Position numbers and translations under genes: made by a program. Below are positions 1-8,817 of a DNA stretch of 64,000 bases, in pieces. Source of the stretch: Lepidodermella squamata (Eukaryota > Gastrotricha); assembly GCA_047495785.1 (NCBI GenBank), contig JBLDXI010000012.1:1302001-1366000 (forward strand). Reading direction: 5' to 3'. Under the pieces are notes generated by a model. It saw only the letters and a program-made list of their open reading frames with translations. It made no database searches and was not told the DNA's origin. How positions within the stretch are numbered: position 1 is the first letter of the stretch; each line of letters opens with the position of its first letter.

Positions 1-459
1 GACAAATTCCGGCAGGCCTTTCGAAAGTTGTTATTTTGCGGTATTTTGAAGCGTTGGTGCGAGCGGCGCAAGCGGGTGCTCATAAAACGAGGCAGCCAGG
101 GTGGCTACGACATCCACAACGGCGCCTATCGAGAGATCGGCGACAACCAGGCGACGCTGTTCGGCCAGCAACAGACCGCTAATAATACCAGTGCTAATGT
201 TACGAACATGCCGCGAAATTTCTCGTCGCCCAATGTCATTCCTATCATCGTCGTGGGCAACAGTAATTCGAGCACGACGCCGTCCTACCCGCCGCCTGGG
301 CCGCCTAACATCGTGGCTACTACTGTACCTCGTTTGCAGGTTTTCAGCAACGGCTCGGCTAGTTACAGTAGTAATAACAACAACAACGGCCATGTTGCAA
401 GCAATGGCCGGCGAAGCAGTTTGAAAGGAATGCCGGACGTTGACGAACAGAAGCGGTAG
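1..459 (+). CDS. Class A GPCR, C-terminal helix 8 and cytoplasmic tail (5' partial)
   Basis: The reading frame is open from base 1 and begins DKFRQAFRKLLFCG, the typical start of helix 8 just after transmembrane helix 7 in rhodopsin-like receptors (neuropeptide/amine type). A Cys-Gly shortly after the helix is a likely palmitoylation region. The remaining ~130 residues are an Asn/Ser/Thr-rich hydrophilic tail, including a proline run and a late RRSS motif that could be a kinase site. The seven-helix core and ligand pocket lie outside the window, so the ligand cannot be named. A stop at 457-459 is followed by an AATAAA at about 615. Any methionine inside this frame would be an artificial start, because the frame enters from the left edge. 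The receptor-tail call is inferred from this short motif only. Confidence 0.65.
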   Translation, partial: DKFRQAFRKLLFCGILKRWCERRKRVLIKRGSQGGYDIHNGAYREIGDNQATLFGQQQTANNTSANVTNMPRNFSSPNVIPIIVVGNSNSSTTPSYPPPGPPNIVATTVPRLQVFSNGSASYSSNNNNNGHVASNGRRSSLKGMPDVDEQKR

Positions 460-861
460 TGAAATCCTTCTACTCATTATAACCTCCAATCGGGTGAAGA
501 TGATTTCGGTAGAACAAATCATCGCCTCATAGAGATACTAAAATATACACCTTGATATAAAGCATTAAACTGGTACGCGTTATTTTTACTTTTTTATACG
601 AAAGTTTCGAAGGAATAAATGGGAAAATATTTGTGAAAACTGAATTTTTTCTTGTTCTTCGGAAGCGAACTTGCGATCATTTTTCAAGTTCCATTCATAT
701 GATGTTGGCATTAATTGGTTTGAAGCTTTTTAATGAAGATTGCTTCGTTTCAAAAATGATTGAATTCGAGTATTTATGCCGGTTCAAGCATAGCAGATTC
801 ATCATTCACTCGATTCTGCATTTTATTCGAAGATAAATTTTCACCAACTCTAATTTCAAAG

Positions 862-1453
862 ATGCGCGCTGTTTTTGCCTTAGCTGCTGTCGTCCTAATG
901 GCTTTTGGTAACTGAAATTTTCGAACTCCCAGAGAGTGATTAGTTTGTTGATGATATCTATACTATAGCTCTCTCCGAGGTTGAGGCTGGCCGTGGTAAC
1001 AAAGGCAAAAGCGTTTCGAAGAGCGTCTCGATCAGCGTGTCGTACAACCGGCAGCCGAAGAAGCACGCGATGAAGAAGCGCCCGGCCAAGAAGGCCTTCG
1101 TCGCTGGGCGCAAGCACCGCCGTGCCTCGTTCTCCAAGTCCGTGTCCGCGTCGGTGTCGGCCCGCACGAACAAGCACACCCGCAAGGTCTCCACCAAGAA
1201 GTTCATGCGCGTGCACAAGCGCGGATCCATGTCCGGCTCGTTCTCGCGGTCGGGCTCCTTCGGCGGCTACAACAAGAAGGGCGGCAACAAGCGCCACGGT
1301 GGCAAGAAGTTCGGTGGCAAGAAGTTTGGCGGAAAGAAGCACGGTGGCAAGCACGGCAAGGGCCGCAAGGGCAGCAAGAGCGGCAGCTACTCGGCCTCCA
1401 ACAACTTCTCCTACTCGGTTGCCGTCGAGACCGGTGCTGCTCCCAGCAAATAA
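862..1453 (+). CDS. Basic secreted Lys/Gly/Ser-rich protein, copy A
   Basis: Two exons (862-907 and 969-1453, 61-nt intron) encode 176 residues. Exon 1 and the first codons of exon 2 make a signal peptide (MRAVFALAAVVLMAF, then ALSEVEA) ending before GRGNKGK. The mature protein is extremely basic: Ser-Val repeats (KSVSKSVSISVS, SKSVSASVSAR), a KKHAMKKRPAKK block, then GGKKFGGKK-type repeats and a SYSASNNFSYSVAVETG tail ending APSK. It is one of seven paralogues in this window (A to G). No known domain is recognised; a structural, adhesive, antimicrobial or polyanion-binding extracellular role is only inference. Copy A is the only member without a clear TATA box at the usual place and has the least similar intron. 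The next gene downstream is small HSP 1. Confidence 0.8.
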
Positions 1454-1998
1454 ATGAGAATTTATATTGAAAACTGTATGGCTCAGGCTGAATAATTATG
1501 ATTGATTTTGAATAAATTATAGAAGTATGAAAAATCTTAGCTTCTCTTGCGATACCGCGTCAGGGAGGGTCGGAAAACGTGTGTTCTTCACAATAGCTGC
1601 TGATAAGTTGAACGTGCATCCCATTTCAAGGCCATTTTGGGGATCCATAATTGCACAATAGAGATGAAGATCACGAGCCCATGAGGACAACATGTTTGAG
1701 ACAAACATTTCCATTTCTAAAATGAAAAATTTTGTCGCTCGAAATTTTTTATCTCGTTAGATAGTGGCTCGGCTGGTATTATTATCGCCATATTACTACA
1801 GAAACCCACTTTTATTGAATACTTATTCAAATGGTTATCAGAGGGTTATGAGATCGACACAATCATGGATATGAACTAAAATCGCTTACAATTTCAACCT
1901 CCTGGCTGAATCTACTGCCAAAGCCACGCCAAGTTTTTCTTTGTGTCACAATAGCTTCAATCGCGTGCAGCGCGAAAGCACGAGCCGGTGGACTATAC

Positions 1999-2043
1999 TT
2001 CGCGAATCTAATCGCGTGGCGTTGTTGACGCAGGCCCTATAAA
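1999..2043 (+). promoter_or_regulatory. Small HSP 1 core promoter
   Basis: TATAAA at 2038-2043 lies 111 bp before the ATG. An inverted TTCGCGAA (1999-2006) matches one TTCnnGAA heat shock element pair. The whole block from about 1945 to 2060 is nearly identical upstream of small HSP 3 (39380-39490). There is no long HSE array like the one at Hsp70. Confidence 0.6.
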
Positions 2044-2153
2044 TTGCGATTTATTTTTTCGTTTAAATCATCACCTGCTTTTGCAATTTAAAGCTCACAG
2101 CAATCTTCTCGCTTTCATTTTCGTTCGTGTTTTGATCCTTCTCAAACTCTAAA

Positions 2154-3460
2154 ATGGCCTGCTCATACACCTCGATCCCCTCGACCTTCGCCGCTGCCTC
2201 TGGCTACACCAGCCCGATGAACGTCGAGAGCCTGCTCCGCAACAAGGTCGACATCTACTCGCCGTCGTCTGTTGAGCGCAGCCTCATCAACGCCGCCGTC
2301 CCGACCCCGTTCGCCGCCGCCGGCATCCACAACGTCAACGCCTTCGCCTCGTCCCCGATCGCCTACAACACCTTCGCCTCGCCGATCGAGTGCGGAGCCG
2401 AGACCGGCCGCGTCTTCGGTGCCGAGTGCGGTGCCCAGCTGGCCGCCATCGTCGCCGCCCGCCTCAACACCTTCGTCGGCCAGGAGGTGGCCGTCCGCAT
2501 CGGCGCCCAGTGGGGAGCCGAGATGTGCGCCAAGCTGGGTGCCGAGCTCGCCGTCAAGCTCGTCAACGGCTGGCCGGTCGAGCAGTGCGCCCGCTGGTGC
2601 TACACCTTCGGAGCCGAGCACGGCGCCGAACTGGGTGCCATCATCGCCCAGCGCCTGGGTGCCATCTACACCGCCGAGTTCGCCGCCCGCATCGGCGCCG
2701 AGCTCTTCGCCGACGTCTGCGCCAAGCAGTGCTACGTCATCGCCGCCCGCGTCGCCGAGTCGCGCTTCGGTGGTGCCCGCCTCGCCAACAACTGGACCGG
2801 CTCGTTCGAGCGCTTCGGTGGCCTCAACTACCCGACCACCTTCGGCCCCTTCGGCGCCAACACCTGGTCGAACAGCCTGTCGGCTGACAACAAGCTGTAC
2901 AACATCGCCTTCCGCCCGTCCTCCGAGGTCGAGCTCTACACCCTGACCCACCCGATCCGCATGATCGACGTCGAGGGCAACCGCCAGCTGTACCTGTGCT
3001 TCGAGCTCAAGGGCTTCAAGCCTGAGGAAGTCACCGTCACCCTGAACAAGGCCGAGCGCGCCGTCGTCGTCGAGGCTGCCCACGAGGCCAAGGACGGCAA
3101 GGAGCACACCGTCACCCGCAAGTACTCGCGCAAGTTCGTCCTGCCCGAGGTTAGTAAATCATTTCAATTTCAATCAACACTGACTTTAAGCTTTCTTTAT
3201 CTTTCTAGACCCTTGCCAAGATCGACCTGACCAAGGTTGAGCTCAAGTCGTGCCTGACCCAGGAGGGCCACCTCGTCGTCGAGTGCCAGCTGCCGAAGAT
3301 GACCACCGAGGAGATCGCCAAGTGCCCGACCATGTCCGAGCTGTACAACAAGCTGCCCGCCTTCGGAGGCTTCAACGCCGCCGTCCAGGCCTTCGGTGGC
3401 ATCAACGCCATCAACCGCCGTACCTGCGATGTCAAGCCCGTCACCGTCAAGACCGCCTAA
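2154..3460 (+). CDS. Small heat shock protein with GAE-repeat N-terminal domain, copy 1
   Basis: Two exons (2154-3149, 3209-3460; 59-nt intron, phase 0) encode 415 residues, long for a small HSP (usually 150-250). The alpha-crystallin domain spans about 263-362: LCFELKGFKPEEVTV, a VVVEAAHEAKDGKEH strand, RKYSRKFVLPE at the splice junction, and a LTQEGHLVVECQLP end. A V-T-V near the C-terminus could act as the I/V-x-I/V oligomer motif. The N-terminal ~230 residues are unusual: Ala/Gly-rich with repeated GAE/GAQ units; residues 89-119 and 153-183 are copies of each other. The expected role is an ATP-independent chaperone holding unfolding proteins. Codon use is strongly C-ending, suggesting high expression. 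Two near-identical copies are at 26743 and 39587. Confidence 0.9.
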
Positions 3461-3713
3461 ATGAAATCTAACGAGAAGATGAGCTATAATGCGCAATGCT
3501 AAAGAACTTTGCTTGAGAGAAATTGTGATACCATTCGCCATTTGATGTGATACTCTTGTGTTATTTGCAGTTTTCTCAATACAGTAAAACAAGATATGTT
3601 GCGTAAAAATGGTCCGATTCCTACTTTATTGCAAAAACTGAGCAAAATCGACAAAGACGAAGTTCGCCTCCACGCCGTGAGGCAATTTTTTGCACAAATC
3701 AATACATTTTTAT

Positions 3714-3721
3714 ATGCAAAT
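3714..3721 (+). promoter_or_regulatory. Octamer ATGCAAAT upstream of U3
   Basis: A perfect octamer lies 74 bp before the U3 start. The second U3 gene has the same octamer at the same distance (41152-41159), so the spacing is conserved. Octamers are known distal elements of vertebrate snRNA promoters; the role here is inferred. Confidence 0.45.
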
Positions 3722-3787
3722 GATCTATCTGGTTACTGGATGCGAGACCGCAGAAGGCCTTCCAAAAAAATTTGCTACTTTAATTTT

Positions 3788-4019
3788 AAGATCATACTTC
3801 TTGGGATCATTTCTTTATGTAGATTTGCCCCAACGTCAGCCTCATCTGACGACAAACCCAAACCGCGATGACGAGACGTGGTGACTGGCCCTGAGCGCGA
3901 ACTTGGCCGCACTTGACTGGCTATCATTAGCCGGTCTAGTCGGCCGTTGATGAACGTTCCGGCCTGGTGGCTCTTTAATTAGGGCCACTTCCGGAGGGGT
4001 CAGTCGCTTTCAGAGCGGC
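3788..4019 (+). ncRNA. U3: U3 small nucleolar RNA, copy 1
   Basis: About 232 nt. The 5' region contains the universal A box (GGGATCATTTCT) after ATACTTCTT, the segment that pairs with the pre-18S pseudoknot region. It is followed by a C'-like GATGACGAG, box B (GAGCGCGAA), box C (TGATGAACGTTCC) and a 3' stem region ending in TCAGAGCGGC. U3 guides early cleavages of the pre-rRNA in the nucleolus. The gene ends at a run of seven T (4020-4026). It follows small HSP 1 by ~330 bp and is duplicated at 41225. The 5' end is placed by homology (AAGATCAT), so it may be off by a few bases. Confidence 0.9.
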
Positions 4020-4026
4020 TTTTTTT

Positions 4027-4688
4027 AAATAGAAGCAAAACTTTACTTTCGAACCTGTTTTATGTAGCTGATAGTCATAAAATCAGTATTTTCCCTCTAA
4101 TTAGTTGTCTCTAAATATCAGTATATCTCCATCGAGCAAAGAATGAGATCGAACGTCCACTTTCTTGTTGGTAAAAATTTGTTCTTGTTGGTACCTGAAA
4201 AACGCCACCTTGCAGTAGGGTTCTGCTGACATTGACTAATGGCCACTGTCACCTGGAGTAAACCGCGCTTAATCAAGGCTTGCTTCGATTCAGTTTGCGA
4301 ACCTTCCCAGATTATCGTAGGGATGATTTCCAGTTTTCGAGGTTCAATATCGAGTTCGAATTTAGGGATGTCTTCTCGAGCTTTACTGATTCAACAAGAC
4401 AGGGCTAGGCCAACGGGCAACGGGTGCTAACAAAGGGGACAACAATTTAATTGGATCCGTTGCTTCATGTATAAGGCGCAATAGTTACTTATGAAGCCTG
4501 GTTTTTGGTAAATCAGCTGCTCGAAAATATATGGTGAACTAATTTGACGACTATATTCGGGTTTTTCAATCCAATTACCAGTTGAAGACCGCATATAAAT
4601 TTCTACTGACCAATTAGCTGAAAATTTGTGGTTGATGATTATACTGAATTTCAATTATTTCCTGCGCTTCGATAAATGGCAGTTGCGG
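4027..4688. other. Gene-free interval
   Basis: AT-rich sequence with no supported gene. The last ~150 bp (from about 4560) is homologous to the promoter of basic copy G (42115-42300). Confidence 0.5.
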
Positions 4689-4696
4689 TATAAAAG
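4689..4696 (+). promoter_or_regulatory. TATA box of basic copy B
   Basis: TATAAAAG, 90 bp before the ATG at 4779. The surrounding ~200 bp matches the promoter of copy G. Confidence 0.6.
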
Positions 4697-4778
4697 GACG
4701 ATGGATGTTGAAGAAAAACATCAATCCAGCTCGATTTGAAATAATATATAATTTTCCCTCCGAGATTAAACCTTGAAG

Positions 4779-5360
4779 ATGCGTGCTGTTTTCGCTTTTG
4801 CTGCTGTCGTTCTTTTAGCCCTCGGTAAATCTCTGAACACATCGTCTGGTTCAATAATCCAACTCGTTTTTTTACTTTCAGCTTTCTCCGAAGCCGAGGC
4901 TGGCCGCGGAAATAAGGGCAAAAGTGTCTCGAAGAGCGTCTCGATCAGCGTGTCGTACAACCGGCAGCCGAAGAAGCACGCGATGAAGAAGCGGCCGGCC
5001 AAGAAGGCCTTCGTCGCTGGGCGCAAGCACCGCCGTGCCTCGTTCTCCAAGTCCGTGTCCGCGTCGGTGTCGGCCCGCACGAACAAGCACACCCGCAAGG
5101 TCTCCACCAAGAAGTTCATGCGCGTGCACAAGCGCGGATCCATGTCCGGCTCGTTCTCGCGATCGGGCTCCTTCGGCGGCTACAACAAGAAGCATGGCAA
5201 CAAGAAGGGCCACGGTGGCAAGAAGTTTGGTGGCAAGAAAGGCAAGAAGGGTGGCAAGCACGGCAAGGGTCGCAAGGGCAGCAAGAGCGGCAGCTACTCG
5301 GCCTCCAACAACTTCTCCTACTCGGTTGCCGTCGAAACCGGTGCTGCTCCCAGCAAATAA
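4779..5360 (+). CDS. Basic secreted Lys/Gly/Ser-rich protein, copy B
   Basis: Exons 4779-4824 and 4882-5360 encode 174 residues: a signal peptide ending SEAEA, then the family body with Ser-Val repeats, Arg/Lys blocks and Gly-Lys repeats, ending GAAPSK. The ATG chosen is the one in frame with MRAVF, not the TTG two codons earlier. The 57-nt intron (4825-4881) has a length divisible by three and no in-frame stop, so a retained intron would insert 19 hydrophobic-leaning residues into the signal region. The 3' UTR differs from those of the other copies. A U6 gene starts 256 bp downstream. Function is unknown. Confidence 0.85.
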   Translation: MRAVFAFAAVVLLALGKSLNTSSGSIIQLVFLLSAFSEAEAGRGNKGKSVSKSVSISVSYNRQPKKHAMKKRPAKKAFVAGRKHRRASFSKSVSASVSARTNKHTRKVSTKKFMRVHKRGSMSGSFSRSGSFGGYNKKHGNKKGHGGKKFGGKKGKKGGKHGKGRKGSKSGSYSASNNFSYSVAVETGAAPSK

Positions 5361-5615
5361 ATAATTTCAATAAAAACTTTGCTTCAAAGATGATAATTTA
5401 TTCCATGATCTGAAATCTGAAGAATAAAATACAGAAATATCTCTATACTCCAGTATATCCTAATATTGCAATTGATTTGGAGGATGAAGGGAGCCCATTT
5501 TAGGAAAGAAATTAGCATTATTCAGCTAATTCCATTTTGAATATACAAATGAGACCGGTCGAAATCTCATCGCAATTTGTTTCGGTATTTATGGCCGGTC
5601 CGATTGTGTCAGAAT

Positions 5616-5632
5616 GTCAATCTTCGGATTGG

Positions 5633-5671
<39 letters not shown>

Positions 5672-5721
5672 GGCCCCTGCGCAAGGATGACACGCAAAAT
5701 CGTGAAGCGTTCCATATTTTT
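5616..5721 (+). ncRNA. U6: U6 spliceosomal snRNA, copy 1
   Basis: A 106-nt match to U6: a 5' stem-loop (CAATCTTCGGATTG), then ATATACTAAAATTGGAACGA, the ACAGAGA box that pairs with the 5' splice site, AGC, and the internal stem-loop region with GATGACACGCAAAATCG. It ends CCATATTTTT with a long T run (5717-5724) serving as the RNA polymerase III terminator. Four identical-body copies occur in the window, each shortly downstream of a basic secreted protein gene. Confidence 0.97.
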
Positions 5722-6493
5722 TTTCTTTATTTCACATTTCACAGTCGTAAAATAATTGCAAAATATGGACTGTATTGCATGATAGAAACGCCTGCATCTA
5801 AATATCTTCCGTGGCTTTGTACCCTGCGGCGTGTAAATTATCTGAAAATATTTGATCACCACTAAAATTCCAATTTTAATGTTATTTGATCAACAAGGTC
5901 CAGGCGAAACTCATTTTATCCATCGGTGTTACCTTAGCAACGATACATTACCTTAGCACGTTACGAACGTAACGAACGTTACCTTAGCACCATTTTACTT
6001 GGTAATTTGTGGTTCAATTTTTTTCAAAATTAAAATTAAATCTTTTCATCAGGATTCAGTCACTGGTTGCAAGCTGGCGACTCGTTCCGCGCTTTAATCT
6101 ATCCGACCTCTGTTCTTTTAGTCTCGGAATAATCAAAATTAGCGCCTCCGTTTACGCAATCGCCCCAACTTTTGATACCGATAGAGTTTCATTCATCTAC
6201 GGCTTGGTCAGATTATTGGACCTTTGGCTGCCGGATTTCCAGCTACAACACTTCCGTTCGGCCTTTGGTGGGTTTCTTCGTTGCCTTACACTTACAACTA
6301 CCGAACTCAGCTGCCTATAATAATTCTGCAATTGCAAGTCAACCGTGAGTTTAATACTCACAATTTCCGTTAAAAGAAAATGACATCACAAATGTTTTTC
6401 ATTTTTTCAAGCTTTTATTTTGAAAAAATGCACATCAACATGGAAAATTAAATCACTAGATAAAAGTCAGTCTATTATTAGTTCAAGTAATCT
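5722..6493. other. Gene-free interval with short repeats
   Basis: No supported gene. At 5929-5990 the unit TTACCTTAGCA occurs three times around a CGTTACGAACGTAACG palindrome. The right end holds the Hsp70 3' UTR. Confidence 0.5.
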
Positions 6494-8434
6494 TTAATCA
6501 ACTTCTTCGACAGTCGGGCCACGGTTGGTTGACGTCGAGCCAGCCGAGCGTGACTGATTGCCGCCGTCGGCCTTGCCAGGGTTGCTCGAAGAGCTGTTGC
6601 CGCCATGCAGTTTCGCCATAATTGGCGAGCAGACCTTCTGCAATTCCTGCGACTTGTACTCGATCTCGTCCTTCTCGGCGGTCGTGTTGCGATCGAGCCA
6701 CGAAATCACCTCCTGGCACTTGTCCTTGACAGTCTGCTTGTCACTCGCCGGCACATTCTCGCCCGCATCATCAACGGCTTGCTTGTACGAGTAGGCAAGG
6801 TGTTCGAGGCCGTTTCGAGCCGCAACTCGTTCCCGCTGCTTGTCGTCGTCGGCCTTGAATTTCTCGGCCTGAGCCACCATTCGCTCGACTTCTTCCTTCG
6901 ACAGCCGCTTTTCGTTCGTGATTTTGATCTTGTTCGATTTTCCAGTCGCCTTTTCGACGGCTGAAACGTTGAGGATGCAATTCGCGTCGATGTCGAACGT
7001 GACCTCGATTTGCGGGACACCGCGAGGCGCCGGCGGGATTCCGGTCAGGTCGAAGCGGCCCAACAAGTTGTTGTCCTTCGTCATCGCTCGCTCGCCCTCG
7101 TAGACCTGGATCGTCACGGCCGATTGATTGTCCGAGTACGTCGTAAAGGTCTGTGTGGCTCGAGTCGGCACTTTCGAATTGCGCTCCAGCAACTTCGCCA
7201 TCACCCCTCCAGCGGTTTCGATGCCGAGACTGAGCGGGATAACATCGACCAGCAGGACATCCTTGACAGTGTTGTCGGTCACGCCTGAGAGAATTGCAGC
7301 TTGAACAGCGGCGCCATACGCGACGGCCTCGTCCGGGTTGATCGACTTGTTGAGAGGCTTGCCCATGAAGTCGGTCAATAGCTTCTGCACCTTCGGAATG
7401 CGAGTCGAACCACCGACAAGCACGACCTCGTCGATCTTTGACTTGTCCAGCTTGGCATCTCGCAGGGCCTGCTCGACTGGTTGCATCGTCTTCTGGAACA
7501 GATCATTGCACAGCTCTTCGAAGCGAGCTCGCGTGATTTTCGAGTAGAAATCGACGCCTTCGTGCAGCGAGTCGATCTCGATGTTCGCCTCGGTGCTGCT
7601 CGACAGGGCTCGTTTCGCGCGTTCGCAGGCGGTTCGAAGGCGGCGCAGGGCTCGCGAGTTCTTCGATATGTCCTTGCCGTATTTCCGCTTGAATTCGTCG
7701 ACGAAGAAGTTGACCATGCGATTGTCAAAGTCCTCACCGCCCAGGTGAGTGTCGCCTGACGTAGCCAGCACTTCGAAGACACCGCCATCAACTGACAGGA
7801 TAGAAACATCGAAGGTTCCACCGCCAAGGTCGAAAATTAGGACCTTTTTCTCCTGCGACTGATGTTGTTTGTCGAGCCCGTAGGCGAGAGCAGCCGCCGT
7901 CGGCTCGTTAATGATTCGCATGACGTTGAGACCAGCAATCGCACCAGCGTCTTTCGTCGCCAGTCGCTGCGAGTCGTTAAAGTAGGCCGGAACCGTGATG
8001 ACGACATCGCGCACCTTGTGGCCCAGGTACGCCTCGGCGGTCTCTTTCATCTTGAGTAAGACCATGGACGAAATTTCCTCGGGCGCGAATCGCTTCGGCT
8101 CGCCCTTGTACTCGACCTCGATTTTCGGCTTGCCCGCCTCGTTGACAACCTTGAACGGCCAGTGCTTCATGTCGCTTTGGACGATCGGGTCGTCGAACCG
8201 CCGGCCGATGAGCCGCTTCGCGTCGAATACCGTGTTCTGCGGGTTCATCGCGACCTGGTTCTTGGCGCCGTCGCCGATCAGTCGCTCGTTGTCGGTGAAC
8301 GCGACGTAGCTGGGCGTCGTTCGGTTGCCCTGGTCGTTGGCAATTATTTCGACCTTGCCATTCTGGTAGACACCGACGCAAGAATACGTCGTGCCCAGGT
8401 CAATGCCAATAGCTCGTGAAGTTGATGTAGACAT
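6494..8434 (-). CDS. hsp70: Cytosolic Hsp70, intronless
   Basis: The uninterrupted frame encodes 646 residues, the normal size. The ATG at 8434 ([18 protein letters not shown]) is preferred; the frame extends five codons further to a TTG, which is not a plausible eukaryotic start. Visible signatures are IDLGTTYS near the N-terminus, [14 protein letters not shown] at about residue 200, [14 protein letters not shown] at about 335, and the C-terminal EEVD that binds TPR co-chaperones and marks cytosolic forms. A variable Gly/Ser/Asn linker precedes it. Hsp70 folds proteins in an ATP cycle with J-proteins and exchange factors. Lack of introns and the upstream HSE array are typical of strongly heat-inducible members. 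It lies between the two left-hand basic-protein/U6 groups. Confidence 0.97.
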   Translation of the reverse strand: MSTSTSRAIGIDLGTTYSCVGVYQNGKVEIIANDQGNRTTPSYVAFTDNERLIGDGAKNQVAMNPQNTVFDAKRLIGRRFDDPIVQSDMKHWPFKVVNEAGKPKIEVEYKGEPKRFAPEEISSMVLLKMKETAEAYLGHKVRDVVITVPAYFNDSQRLATKDAGAIAGLNVMRIINEPTAAALAYGLDKQHQSQEKKVLIFDLGGGTFDVSILSVDGGVFEVLATSGDTHLGGEDFDNRMVNFFVDEFKRKYGKDISKNSRALRRLRTACERAKRALSSSTEANIEIDSLHEGVDFYSKITRARFEELCNDLFQKTMQPVEQALRDAKLDKSKIDEVVLVGGSTRIPKVQKLLTDFMGKPLNKSINPDEAVAYGAAVQAAILSGVTDNTVKDVLLVDVIPLSLGIETAGGVMAKLLERNSKVPTRATQTFTTYSDNQSAVTIQVYEGERAMTKDNNLLGRFDLTGIPPAPRGVPQIEVTFDIDANCILNVSAVEKATGKSNKIKITNEKRLSKEEVERMVAQAEKFKADDDKQRERVAARNGLEHLAYSYKQAVDDAGENVPASDKQTVKDKCQEVISWLDRNTTAEKDEIEYKSQELQKVCSPIMAKLHGGNSSSSNPGKADGGNQSRSAGSTSTNRGPTVEEVD

Positions 8435-8556
8435 TGCAGGGATAATCAAGCAATATCAGTGAAACAATGGTTTAAAAGCGCAGTTGAAAACTTGTAGAAA
8501 GATTGCAAGTTCGATTTTGCTTTGAGAGAGGATGCTGAGGGTCAGCGGCCTTCGGG

Positions 8557-8625
8557 AATATATACTGATTAAAGAACATTCTAGATAAATCAAGAAAATT
8601 CCAGAATGTTCGAGAATGTTCTTTC
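8557..8625 (-). promoter_or_regulatory. Hsp70 promoter with heat shock element array
   Basis: Six alternating 5-bp units in perfect register: GAA 8594-8596, TTC 8599-8601, GAA 8604-8606, TTC 8609-8611, GAA 8614-8616, TTC 8619-8621. A second set, GAA 8574-8576, TTC 8579-8581 and a partial unit at 8584, lies nearer the gene. A TATATA motif is at 8558-8563, about 125 bp from the ATG. This is a canonical HSF1 trimer site, so heat induction of Hsp70 is strongly predicted. Confidence 0.93.
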
Positions 8626-8817
8626 GCACTAAGCACCCTTTATTACTTGATCAGTTAGCACGCACAACACAATGCTCACGCACATTGAGTCAAATGAAAA
8701 ATACCTATTAAATGAAAAATGAATGACCTCATTTCACGTGTTATTCTATCATTGCTTTATCACCCATCTCTTTGTGTTATAAAGGGAAAGGTGGCCCGTG
8801 GCTGATCTCCTTACCAG

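Noticed and set aside
1122-1457. Shifted frames over the basic secreted genes (PRSPSPCPRRC-type and MDPRLCTRMNFL-type)
   Set aside because: They overlap the signal-peptide-bearing gene in all seven copies and have no own start or promoter.
2163-3107. Long minus-strand and shifted frames over the small HSP genes (also at 26731-27747, 39596-40537)
   Set aside because: Shadows caused by GC-rich third positions of the real genes; compositions are Gly/Asp/Leu or Pro/Ser/Arg runs and they recur at every copy.
5665-5862. Frames across the U6 genes (e.g. ARIGTIQRRLAWPLRKDD-like)
   Set aside because: They are translations of the U6 RNA and its flank.
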